Shown here: positions 35,797 through 43,092 of the stretch, piece after piece
Layout: every line of letters begins with the position of its first letter
Position numbering within the stretch: position 1 is the stretch's first letter
Origin: Aquiluna borgnonia
GTDB lineage: Bacteria; Actinomycetota; Actinomycetes; Actinomycetales; Microbacteriaceae
NCBI RefSeq assembly: GCF_013283855.1
Contig: NZ_CP054056.1
Location: 1,054,001 to 1,118,000 of the forward strand
Direction: 5' to 3'
DNA: 64,000 nucleotides
Notes under the pieces: generated by a model
What the model was told of the DNA's origin: nothing
Databases searched by the model: none
What the model saw: only the letters and a program-made list of their open reading frames with translations
Translations under genes and position numbers: made by a program

Positions 35797-37335
35797 TTAG
35801 GCCACCTCTGGATACCTCGAACCGTCTCCGAAGTTGCCGTAGAGCGGACCGTCTCCCTCTGTGACAGATTGGACCAAAAGGTCGCCTCCCACAAAAGCGC
35901 CCCGCCAGCTAGCTCCTCGCCCGCCAAAGATTTCCGCCTTGTCACCGCGGGAACGGGGCTTGTTGACTCCAAACTTAAAGGCCTGAGACTCCTCTTTAAC
36001 CCTGGCGGCGAAGGCAGCGTCATCGCTCGCAACTGAGCTAACCAAGTTTCCATTTGAGACGTTCATGGCTGAGATCAACTCAGCTTCAGTGTCCACCAGA
36101 ACGATTGAATCAAGCGGACCAAATGGCTCAGAGTGGTGGATGGACCAGGCCTTGGGAGGATCCAGTACGGTCATGGGTGCCACATATGCAGATTGGTCTT
36201 GGCCCTCCAAGAACCTACCGCTGGAAAGCGAGCTCCTATAGAGAGGTATCCCACCTCGATCGACAGCCTCATCAAATGCCTGTCGCAGCTCAGCCGCTTT
36301 CTTGGCAGATATAACCGGTCCAAAGTGCAGATCGGGGTAGTCATCAGTTTCGTTTTCCACCGCAAGCGGATGTCCGAATTTCAAAGAACCCAGGACTGAC
36401 TGGTACATCTGCAAGAACTCAGGGAAGAGCCTTCGCTGCACCACGTACCGCGGGTATGCGGTGCAGCGCTGTTTGGCATACTCAAACCCCTTGGTCAGGT
36501 GGGCCGCAAGCTCATCCCAGTTGCTGTAGTTCCAGACACCCCAGGAGTTCAGCCCCTCCTGCTCCAAAATGTGACGCTTAGCCAGCGACTTCAGTGAGCT
36601 GGCTGCGGCTCTTCCATTGTTCCGGCCACCCACGAACGCCAATGCGCCCAGTTCCGGCGAACTCACCAGGGCGGGCGCAAGTTCCGATCCAGAACCTGAG
36701 ACCAAAGTAACCGGCAACCCCGCCCTGGCCATAAGTGCGTGGGCCAGGGTTAGGGAGTGAAACCCACCCTGGGTTGGGGTCTTGGCTATCACAGCGTTAC
36801 CAGCCAGCAACTGCACCAACTCCGCATGCACCAGCACACTCAGCGGGTAGTTCCAGCTCGCAATGTTAGAGACCGGACCGGGGAGCGGTGTACGCCCGGT
36901 CATCTGGCGGTCGATTTCACCGAGGTACCACTGCACACCTTCAATCGCTCGATCAACATCCGCACAGGCCAGCTTCCAAGGCTTTCCGATTTCCCAAATA
37001 ATCAACTGAGCCAGCAAATCCCTGTGCTCACTCAGCAGCTCCAAGGCCTTTGAGACTCTAATCTTGCGCTCCTCGAGCGAAGTCTTGGACCACTGGGCAT
37101 CCTGCTTCACCGACTGATGAACAGCATCCTGCACCTGCTGCAGGTTCAACATGGCCGGGCCAACAATTTGAGAACCGTCAATCGGGCTGAAGTGAGAGAT
37201 CGATCTTCCAGCCGAAGACCATTCACCGTCAATCAGATTTCTGGGGGAATGTTCCCCGAAGGCCTCGGGGGCAGCAATTCTTGCCTTGGCATAGATTGAG
37301 GCGAAGTCAGTGTCTTTTTTCAGGGTCAGCTTCAT
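35797..37335 (-). CDS. Aldehyde dehydrogenase family protein
   Basis: 512 residues. ALDH landmarks are divergent but present: NIASWNYPLSVL, LEQEG with Glu258, AKQRCTAY with Cys291, and PFGPLDS near the end. The usual FTGSTxxG loop reads FVGGRNNG, so cofactor preference may differ. Not part of the amine operon; the nearest genes are a hydrolase and tRNA-Ser. Physiological aldehyde unknown. Confidence 0.82.
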   Translation of the reverse strand: MKLTLKKDTDFASIYAKARIAAPEAFGEHSPRNLIDGEWSSAGRSISHFSPIDGSQIVGPAMLNLQQVQDAVHQSVKQDAQWSKTSLEERKIRVSKALELLSEHRDLLAQLIIWEIGKPWKLACADVDRAIEGVQWYLGEIDRQMTGRTPLPGPVSNIASWNYPLSVLVHAELVQLLAGNAVIAKTPTQGGFHSLTLAHALMARAGLPVTLVSGSGSELAPALVSSPELGALAFVGGRNNGRAAASSLKSLAKRHILEQEGLNSWGVWNYSNWDELAAHLTKGFEYAKQRCTAYPRYVVQRRLFPEFLQMYQSVLGSLKFGHPLAVENETDDYPDLHFGPVISAKKAAELRQAFDEAVDRGGIPLYRSSLSSGRFLEGQDQSAYVAPMTVLDPPKAWSIHHSEPFGPLDSIVLVDTEAELISAMNVSNGNLVSSVASDDAAFAARVKEESQAFKFGVNKPRSRGDKAEIFGGRGASWRGAFVGGDLLVQSVTEGDGPLYGNFGDGSRYPEVA

Positions 37336-37491
37336 TGATTAGAAAACACTTCGCGCTCCAAAGCACTTCCTGTCAAAGATTACGGATTGGAAACAGTTGA
37401 ACTCGCAAATAAGAGCAACACATTCAGGACGTTGCGGTTCCGCAAATTTCCCGTTCGGCACCGAGCGCTCAATTGGGCTAAGCTGTCCCAC

Positions 37492-37579
37492 GGAGAATTC
37501 GCCTAGTGGCCTATGGCGCACGCTTGGAAAGCGTGTTGGGTGCAAGCCCTCGGGGGTTCGAATCCCCCATTCTCCGCCA
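37492..37579 (+). tRNA. tRNA-Ser(GGA), integration site of the accessory array
   Basis: A class II tRNA with acceptor GGAGAAT/ATTCTCC, anticodon stem CACGC/GCGTG, loop TTGGAAA giving anticodon GGA, a long variable arm, T-stem GGGGG/CCCCC, discriminator G and an encoded CCA (37577-37579). Its last 23 nt (37557-37579, T-loop to CCA) recur at 42272, 49973 and 51008, so it is the intact left attachment site of the accessory region. The preceding 156 bp is promoter-like without a gene. Confidence 0.95.
37557..37579 (+). repeat. att-like direct repeat, copy 1 (inside tRNA-Ser)
   Basis: Begins TTCGAATCCCCC and ends ATTCTCCGCCA. This is the reference copy, forming the T-loop, T-stem 3' side, acceptor 3' side and CCA of the tRNA. 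Copies 2 to 4 match it exactly. Confidence 0.92.
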
Positions 37580-37633
37580 AATCCGGACTCAGTCCCACGA
37601 CCGTGAATCTATTGGTCACGCAGATCAAGCCCG

Positions 37634-37684
37634 AATCCCCCAAACAGACATAGCTTTTAGAAAGTGATGTCTGTTTGGGGGATT
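37634..37684. terminator. Perfect 18-bp stem-loop after tRNA-Ser
   Basis: An 18-bp arm beginning AATCCCCCAAACAG pairs exactly with one ending GGGGGATT around a 15-nt loop and runs into TTTAGTTTTAG. It can terminate the tRNA transcript and, on the other strand, the glutaredoxin transcript. Its left arm shares CGAATCCCCCA with the att repeat, so it may have an additional tie to the integration site. Confidence 0.7.
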
Positions 37685-37708
37685 TAGTTTTAGCCGATCG
37701 CTGGGGGC

Positions 37709-37930
37709 TTAGGCGTGCAGCTTGGCTAACTTGTCGACTCGATGTCCAATCCAGAACTCGTCTTCAGTCACGACTGTCGGGGTGCTCTGCGAACCAAGCC
37801 TTGCTAACTCTTCTAGAGCGGATGGAGACTTTGTAATGTCTACATCGGTGAACTCAACGCTATTTCTGGTCAGGTATGCCTTGGTGTCCTCGCAAGCGTG
37901 GCAGCCAGGCTGTGAATAGACCTTGATCAT
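37709..37930 (-). CDS. Glutaredoxin/NrdH-like protein
   Basis: 73 residues, thioredoxin fold, with active site CHAC (Cys10, Cys13), cis-Pro in STPTVV and a short C-terminal helix. Reduces disulfides using mycothiol- or thioredoxin-reductase-type donors. Downstream of and co-oriented with the DsrE-like gene, 26 bp apart. Part of module A. Confidence 0.85.
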   Translation of the reverse strand: MIKVYSQPGCHACEDTKAYLTRNSVEFTDVDITKSPSALEELARLGSQSTPTVVTEDEFWIGHRVDKLAKLHA

Positions 37931-37956
37931 TGTTTTCTCCTTTGGTAGTTTGCGGG

Positions 37957-38310
37957 TTAGAAGTTCAAAATGGTGTAGCCGGCAGATACAAACTTTCTAA
38001 CCGAAGCTTCGCCTTCAAAGTCGGTTAGTAGCGGATAGCCCGCGTCTACGATGGCGTCCTTGACGCTGTGCGAAGTGGAGCAAAAAGAGCATGCTCCCTC
38101 AACGCTTGACTTGATTGCCTGAAGAATTGGGTTGAGCTTGCTGGAAGGGTCGCTTACAGCGGCTAAGGTTTCAACACCCGATCCGTCAAAAACAACTGCA
38201 ACTTCGTCGCCAGCCTTGACAAATTCCAGGGCGGTTTTTAGACCGCGGTAGGCACGGGACAAGTCTCCGGTAATTGGCTCATAAATGAAGACTGCGACTT
38301 TATTGGACAA
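37957..38310 (-). CDS. DsrE-family protein
   Basis: 117 residues with the DsrE fold; the usual conserved Cys is in EGACSFCSTS (Cys74 and Cys77, a CxxC pair). Such proteins carry sulfur or hold reactive thiols. Divergent from the TetR regulator with shared operators at 38335-38373. With glutaredoxin it forms one arm of the module A redox set. Confidence 0.8.
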   Translation of the reverse strand: MSNKVAVFIYEPITGDLSRAYRGLKTALEFVKAGDEVAVVFDGSGVETLAAVSDPSSKLNPILQAIKSSVEGACSFCSTSHSVKDAIVDAGYPLLTDFEGEASVRKFVSAGYTILNF

Positions 38311-38334
38311 GAAAACTCCTTAGAATTCAGTAGG

Positions 38335-38386
38335 TAGACAGATTTGTCTAGTTTTACTATACAGACCTGTCTGGTATTGTCAAGTC
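38335..38386. promoter_or_regulatory. TetR operators and leaderless promoter, module A
   Basis: Two related palindromes: TAGACA-GATT-TGTCTA at 38335-38350 and CAGAC-CT-GTCTG at 38362-38373, sharing the AGAC/GTCT core. TATTGT ends 6 bases before ATG 38387, with no Shine-Dalgarno, fitting a leaderless TetR transcript whose promoter overlaps the second operator. This would give auto-repression plus control of the dsrE-grx arm. Confidence 0.65.
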
Positions 38387-38953
38387 ATGTCTGCAAGAGA
38401 AAAGATCCTAGATACCGCCACTGAGTTGTTCTACAGGCGCGGGGTGAACTCCACCGGAATCGACCTGATCATCGCCGAGGCGGGCATCGCCAAGGCGAGT
38501 CTTTATAACAACTTCGCTAGCAAAGAAGAACTCGTTGCGAAGTATCTAGAGCGAATCCGACTTGAGTTTGAATCAAGCCTCGCCCGGGCTATTGAAGATC
38601 AGGGAATGATGCTGGCTATCCCATTTGATTTACTAGAGAAGTCAGTAATCAACGGTGAGTTCTTCGGTTGCCCTTTCACTAACGCTCTGACCGAGCTGCC
38701 TTCCAGCGAATGGGTTCGAGTGGAAGTGACGAAGTATCGCAAGGCAGTTGAGAGCTACTTTTCCAAAGTGGCTCCTAAAGGAGTTGTTCCGCAGCTAATG
38801 CTGGTTTACGACGGTGCCTTCACTAGCTGCAAGCTGAACCCGAGTCGCTCTCAGGTTGCAACTGCAAGAAAGCTCGCTCAACAGCTAGTGGACATTGCCG
38901 CCGGCGGAGAATCCCAAACCAATTTTCAACAGAAGGGTAGATCCAATCCATGA
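38387..38953 (+). CDS. TetR-family regulator, module A
   Basis: 188 residues. The N-terminal HTH (GVNSTGIDLIIAEAGIAKAS, then LYNNFASKEEL) is clear; the ligand domain has only two cysteines, Cys95 (FFGCPF) and Cys148 (FTSCKL). With a purely thiol-handling regulon, these may sense oxidants or electrophiles (inference). ATGA overlap with the lipoprotein gene places it first in the plus-strand operon. Confidence 0.85.
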   Translation: MSAREKILDTATELFYRRGVNSTGIDLIIAEAGIAKASLYNNFASKEELVAKYLERIRLEFESSLARAIEDQGMMLAIPFDLLEKSVINGEFFGCPFTNALTELPSSEWVRVEVTKYRKAVESYFSKVAPKGVVPQLMLVYDGAFTSCKLNPSRSQVATARKLAQQLVDIAAGGESQTNFQQKGRSNP

Positions 38954-39423
38954 ACAAAAGCCAATCCAAGTTTCTTACAGTTTTCACACTGGGGCTAACC
39001 ACTCTGCTACTAGTATCCTGTGCGGCTGCTGGACCTGTTGCTACAAACAACGAGCCTGATAACTCAATGTCTGAGACACCAAGTGCTGCAGAAACAATCA
39101 ATGAATCAGCTGGGGATTTCATTTCCTACGAAAGCTTTGTCACCTCCGGAGATAAATACTCAGATTCAAAGGTTGTTCTGTTTTTCAATGCGGTCTGGTG
39201 CTCAACTTGTCAGCAAGCCAGAGAGAACATAGAGGCAAGCCTTGGCGAGATACCGCAGGATTTGGCAATAGTCGTGGTGGATTTTGATGATTCCATCGAA
39301 CTCAGAAAGAAGTACGGCGTGACCGTCCAGCACACTTTTATAGAGATAGACAGTTCCGGAGAACCCTTGGGCAAGTGGTCAGGTAGCGTGACTGTTGATC
39401 AAATTGTGGCGCAGCTCTCCTGA
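38950..39423 (+). CDS. Thioredoxin-like lipoprotein
   Basis: 157 residues: lipoprotein signal with LVSC (Cys24), a Ser/Glu-rich spacer (25-55), then a thioredoxin fold with FFNAVWCSTC (Cys84, Cys87). The protein is anchored outside the membrane and would take electrons from the CcdA-like protein encoded next. Coupled to both neighbours by ATGA and TGATG overlaps. Confidence 0.85.
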   Translation: MNKSQSKFLTVFTLGLTTLLLVSCAAAGPVATNNEPDNSMSETPSAAETINESAGDFISYESFVTSGDKYSDSKVVLFFNAVWCSTCQQARENIEASLGEIPQDLAIVVVDFDDSIELRKKYGVTVQHTFIEIDSSGEPLGKWSGSVTVDQIVAQLS

Positions 39424-40151
39424 TGCTAATTCTTGGCGCATTGATTGCGGGGGTACTGACAACCCTGGCTCCGTGTGTTTTGCCTCTGCTGCCAATTATT
39501 GTCGGGGGATCGCTGGGTAAACCATCCGTCGAGGCGAGAAGGCGCGCCTACCTAATTACGGCATCACTTGGTGCATCAGTCATCTTGTTCACTCTTTTAC
39601 TTAGGGCAACCACTGCCTTGATGGATATCCCGCCAACCGCTTGGCAGTGGCTCAGTGGAGTAATTCTTATTGCCCTTGGAGCTGTGTCAGTTTTCCCGAA
39701 AGTATGGGATAAAGCCTCAGCCAGACTTTCGCTTCAAACCAATAGCAATAAGCAGTTCGTAGCAGCTCGTGAAAGAGGCGGAACCCTTGGGGCTATCCTC
39801 ACCGGTAGTGCTCTGGGTCCGGTGTTTAGCTCCTGCTCCCCTCTATATCTCTATGTGATTGTCACCGTGCTTCCGGCTTCTTTCGGAGAGGGGATGGTTT
39901 TGCTTGTTGCCTACGCGATTGGACTCTGCGGGACACTTCTAGTCATCTCCCTACTCGGACAAAAAGTAATGGGTAAAGCACGCTGGCTAGCGAACCCGGA
40001 TGGCAACTTCAAGAAAGTTCTCGGGGTAATTTTCATCCTTGTTGGAATCGCAGTGATTCTTGGGCTTGACAAGGATCTACAGTTTTGGTTCATCCAATAC
40101 TCGCCGATTCGCCTTTGGGAGCTAGACAAGGGATTTGTTCCTGTCGGATAG
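39423..40151 (+). CDS. CcdA/DsbD-type transmembrane electron transporter
   Basis: 242 residues with six membrane helices. Redox cysteines are Cys18 (LAPCVLP) and Cys138 (SSCSPLY), each beside Pro as in CcdA. It passes reducing power from cytoplasmic thioredoxin to the extracytoplasmic thioredoxin-like lipoprotein. Gene order regulator-lipoprotein-CcdA is self-contained and not next to cytochrome c genes, so a repair or detoxification role is more likely than heme maturation. Confidence 0.85.
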   Translation: MLILGALIAGVLTTLAPCVLPLLPIIVGGSLGKPSVEARRRAYLITASLGASVILFTLLLRATTALMDIPPTAWQWLSGVILIALGAVSVFPKVWDKASARLSLQTNSNKQFVAARERGGTLGAILTGSALGPVFSSCSPLYLYVIVTVLPASFGEGMVLLVAYAIGLCGTLLVISLLGQKVMGKARWLANPDGNFKKVLGVIFILVGIAVILGLDKDLQFWFIQYSPIRLWELDKGFVPVG

Positions 40152-40199
40152 AGCCCACCCCTACCCTGCCTCTTGAAAATGCGATTATCCGTGAGTCCT

Positions 40200-40225
40200 G
40201 ATGGCGTAGAAAGATGGCGTAGAAA
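40200..40225. repeat. Tandem 13-bp repeat
   Basis: GATGGCGTAGAAA occurs twice in direct succession in the 173-bp gap before the module B genes, shortly left of the decayed att copy. No gene in this gap. Confidence 0.6.
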
Positions 40226-40258
40226 GTGATTTGGCACACCCTAACCCAGTATTCAGGC

Positions 40259-40298
40259 GGGCAAGAGAGCGGTAGTACGAATCCTTCATTCTCCGGCA
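40259..40298 (+). repeat. Decayed tRNA-Ser 3'-end copy (degenerate att)
   Basis: The core 40278-40298 (CGAATCCTTCATTCTCCGGC, then A) differs from the att repeat at 3 of 21 positions, and similarity to the tRNA variable arm (GGGCAAG and CGG) extends left to about 40259. It divides modules A and B. Confidence 0.6.
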
Positions 40299-40324
40299 TT
40301 TCATCATTTGCCGTGCACGTGCCG

Positions 40325-41035
40325 CTATCCCGCTATCTCACCAATCAAAATTGAGACACCTAATACAACTAGCCAGAGCGACCACGCGACATAGACGAAC
40401 GGGGTTATTGCTCCTGCTAGCGACCAACCGTCGGGTTCGTTTTTTCCCACGAATTCAAAGGAACAGAGCACTAGAAGCAGGCCAATAAGAACACCTGCGA
40501 TGCCGGATGCCAGATACCAACCGAAATGCGTTTCAGAATTCAAAGTAATCAATGCTCCACCCAATGTGGCAGTCCAGATACCCGTGAACAGATAGCCAAG
40601 GTGTTCACCCACTGCGACGCCGAGGTATCGATTGAACGACTGGAAGATCAGGTCGATCGTCTGAAGCTTCTGATCGTCTGCATTCTCAGCCTCACGTGCC
40701 AGATGAGGCACCATGAACGGCCACCTAACGAGGCCTAAGAACTGAGTGAGAGATGCCAATAGCCCCAAGGAGGCAATCAGTGCGATAAGCCAAGTTTCAA
40801 TTTCGAGGATGAATGCCACCAACACCGCAACTAATCCAAACAGCAAGGCTGACATCGCGAATAGCCACCAGGTTTTGACTAGGCGAGATCCGCCAGCACG
40901 GAATATTGCAAGCACAATTTCAGTCGGCTGTCTAAGAATTTCGGGATACTCAAACTGCTTTGCTAGTGATGCGAAAGTCCAGTTGAAGAGTATTGGGACG
41001 AATATTAGAAGGAGACCTACAACCAAGGTCAACAT
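40325..41035 (-). CDS. DUF4386-like multi-pass membrane protein
   Basis: 236 residues with seven or so hydrophobic segments. The FLGLVRWPFMVPHLAREAEN stretch and a long amphipathic region resemble the DUF4386 family, whose function is unknown. It overlaps the neighbouring membrane gene by one base, so the two are translated together. Ends 26 bp from the decayed att copy. Confidence 0.6.
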   Translation of the reverse strand: MLTLVVGLLLIFVPILFNWTFASLAKQFEYPEILRQPTEIVLAIFRAGGSRLVKTWWLFAMSALLFGLVAVLVAFILEIETWLIALIASLGLLASLTQFLGLVRWPFMVPHLAREAENADDQKLQTIDLIFQSFNRYLGVAVGEHLGYLFTGIWTATLGGALITLNSETHFGWYLASGIAGVLIGLLLVLCSFEFVGKNEPDGWSLAGAITPFVYVAWSLWLVVLGVSILIGEIAG

Positions 41036-41568
41036 CAGGATTTTTCCTTTCTAGCCAAGAGTCGATTAACAAAAAATGCCATTGCGGAAGTTGCCACGAT
41101 TGCGCCCGTTGAGCCAAAGATGGCATAGTTCGCATCAGCATCCACAATCACATTTGCACTGATGAACCATGCTCCACCCCAGGCAACACTCACGATTCCA
41201 GACCACATGAGATTCACTCGAAGAGGATTGCGTTGACTCGACGATTGGGCAAAACCAACGATCGACCCCGTAATTAGCCCCCAGATGGTTAGGTCTACGA
41301 TCGTCGTTGAAAAATTGATTAGCGCCCAGGCAATTGGACTGGCAATCATGAGAGCAAGAGCTGTGGTCCAAACCCAATCAAAGGTCAGGCGCAATGGTCT
41401 TAGCGCCCACCACTGGGCAACTCCAAGCAAAGCCCCTACGTTTGCCCCAGAGACCGCAGCGGCGAGAGGGTCCCTAATTGGCCCGAATGCAAGTGTGGCT
41501 AGCAGACCTCCGAGTGGGAAGGCTAGGAATGTCGGTACCCAGCGAAACAGTAATTGAGTGAAGCTCAT
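41035..41568 (-). CDS. Multi-pass membrane protein of unknown function
   Basis: 177 residues from ATG 41568 (MSFTQLLF; AAAGG upstream), with about five hydrophobic segments and a Gly/Ala-rich core. No family recognised. Divergent from the TetR gene at 41601 and likely controlled by it. Probably a complex or transport pair with the DUF4386-like product. Confidence 0.65.
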   Translation of the reverse strand: MSFTQLLFRWVPTFLAFPLGGLLATLAFGPIRDPLAAAVSGANVGALLGVAQWWALRPLRLTFDWVWTTALALMIASPIAWALINFSTTIVDLTIWGLITGSIVGFAQSSSQRNPLRVNLMWSGIVSVAWGGAWFISANVIVDADANYAIFGSTGAIVATSAMAFFVNRLLARKEKS

Positions 41569-41582
41569 GAACAACCTTTTTA

Positions 41583-41601
41583 TAGTGTACAATGTAAACT
41601 A
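41583..41601. promoter_or_regulatory. TetR operator overlapping a leaderless start, module B
   Basis: TAGTGTAC-AAT-GTAAACTA is an inverted repeat with one mismatch. Its last base is the A of ATG 41601, and the TACAAT inside it is a good -10 ending 7 bases before that ATG. Repressor binding would block both the leaderless tetR transcript and the divergent membrane genes. Confidence 0.7.
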
Positions 41602-42257
41602 TGGCATCAACTAAGGAATTGCAAGTGCCAAAACGAAGGGCAAGAAATTCTCTTTCCGAGGAGCTGATTCTCGACACGGCCCTAAGGATTGTGGCGGAAG
41701 GTCAAACTCTTTCTATTCGTTTCGTTGCAGATAAATTGAACTGTTCCCCTATGGCTCTTTACAGACACTTTCCAAACAAACAGAGCCTGGTTCTGGCGCT
41801 TATTGATCGAGTCATGGAAGAAATGCCACTGAATCCCGTGGGTGAAACCTGGGAAGAACGAGTGTTATCTTGGGCATCTAGCCACCTGCAAACACTTCAG
41901 GCGAATCCGTGGGCAATATCCTTGCTAATGGAGAATCCAGACCCGGGACGCAATGTTCGCATGACTGGAGAGACTCTCCTCCGAGAACTGGGTGCAAGCA
42001 AACAACCTGAGGAGCGAGTAATAGCGACCTTCAGTGCAATACTTGCGCTCAACTACGGATGGGCTGGCTTCACTTCTAACGCTAGAACTTCAGCTAGAAG
42101 AACGAAATCTATAGTGAGCCTCGGCTCGCGCAATCCCAGCGCACAAGAGCTGCCAGTCACCGCACGCTACTGGACACAGATTACAAAAGTTGGTACAAGG
42201 GAACAGCACCTGGTTGCCGTTAGCTTGCTAATCTCGGGATTAGTGGTTAATGAATAA
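41601..42257 (+). CDS. TetR-family regulator, module B
   Basis: 218 residues. HTH at about 15-60 (LILDTALRIVAEGQTLSIRF, then NCSPMALYRHFPNKQ); C-terminal helical ligand domain. Starts at the ATG overlapped by its presumed operator. Ends 14 bp before att copy 2, which closes module B. Controls, presumably, the two divergent membrane proteins. Confidence 0.85.
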   Translation: MASTKELQVPKRRARNSLSEELILDTALRIVAEGQTLSIRFVADKLNCSPMALYRHFPNKQSLVLALIDRVMEEMPLNPVGETWEERVLSWASSHLQTLQANPWAISLLMENPDPGRNVRMTGETLLRELGASKQPEERVIATFSAILALNYGWAGFTSNARTSARRTKSIVSLGSRNPSAQELPVTARYWTQITKVGTREQHLVAVSLLISGLVVNE

Positions 42258-42271
42258 CCTAAGTAGGTGCC

Positions 42272-42294
42272 TTCGAATCCCCCATTCTCCGCCA
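42272..42294 (+). repeat. att-like direct repeat, copy 2
   Basis: Identical over 23 nt to the tRNA-Ser 3' end. The sequence to its left does not continue the tRNA, so this is a displaced att half, not a second tRNA. Confidence 0.9.
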
Positions 42295-42296
42295 GC

Positions 42297-42345
42297 AACT
42301 CCCTTGATTTAGAGCCTTAGAAAGCCCTTCTGAGAGGGAGTTTTT
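42297..42345 (+). terminator. Terminator after att copy 2
   Basis: AACTCCC and GGGAGTT arms with a long A/T-containing loop and a TTTGTT tail. It could be the ancestral terminator of tRNA-Ser, moved away by insertion to its left; here it may also end the TetR transcript. Confidence 0.5.
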
Positions 42346-42423
42346 GTTGGGTTGTGCCAGTGTTTGTGCAATTCGATGGAACTGTAAACCGCAATCGTTT
42401 TGGTTCCCAGAATCCAACCCGGG

Positions 42424-43092
42424 CTAATTCTCTCCAACCCTTACGACCCCAGTCTCATATGCTTCGATTACCAGCTGGTAGCGATCGTGGATATCCAACT
42501 TAATCATCAAATTCGATATGTGTGTTTTGACCGTGTGAGGGGAAATGAACAGGGCTTGTGCTATTTCATCATTACTCCTCCCAAGTCCCACCAGTCGCAG
42601 TATTTCAACCTCCCGCTGTGTCAAGTCATCAAGCCGATCTCCAACGGCTGAACTGTCCAAGTTTGGAATATTGCTCACGACCATCGAAATGAGTCTTCTG
42701 ATGGATCCGGGTGAAAGCAGGTTGTCCCCGGCTGCAACCTTACGTATGGCATCCGCGATTTCTTTCCCGTCGCTGGCCTTGCTGAGAAAGCCGCTGGCCC
42801 CTGCCTTTAGGGACTTGAAAATGTACTCATCTTCCTCGAAAGTGGTGAGGATCAAGACTTTGGATTCTCCAAGACTCTTTTGAGCAAGCTGCTCGGTTGC
42901 CCAAATGCCGTCTCCGTTGGGCATCCTTATGTCCATCAAAATGACGTCTGGCCTAATCCTTTCGGCGACCTCCAGGGCTTTGGCTCCACTCTCGGCTTGC
43001 CCTATGACCTGAATGTCTGGCTCGAGGTCAAGAATGGACGCAAGCGCACTTCTCAGCAGTGGCTGGTCGTCAACTATCAGTACCTTAATCAA
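42424..43092 (-). CDS. NarL/FixJ-type response regulator
   Basis: 222 residues: receiver domain with phospho-acceptor Asp54 in ILMDIRMPNGDG, and a LuxR HTH (LTQREVEILRLVGLGRSNDE, then HTVKTHISNLM). Coupled by ATGA overlap to the sensor kinase gene. Probable target is the divergent MMPL operon. Confidence 0.92.
   Translation of the reverse strand: MIKVLIVDDQPLLRSALASILDLEPDIQVIGQAESGAKALEVAERIRPDVILMDIRMPNGDGIWATEQLAQKSLGESKVLILTTFEEDEYIFKSLKAGASGFLSKASDGKEIADAIRKVAAGDNLLSPGSIRRLISMVVSNIPNLDSSAVGDRLDDLTQREVEILRLVGLGRSNDEIAQALFISPHTVKTHISNLMIKLDIHDRYQLVIEAYETGVVRVGEN

Noticed and set aside
42272-42294. A second tRNA gene at the repeat copies
   Set aside because: Copies 2 to 4 have only the T-loop to CCA part; no D-arm, anticodon arm or 5' acceptor strand precedes them.
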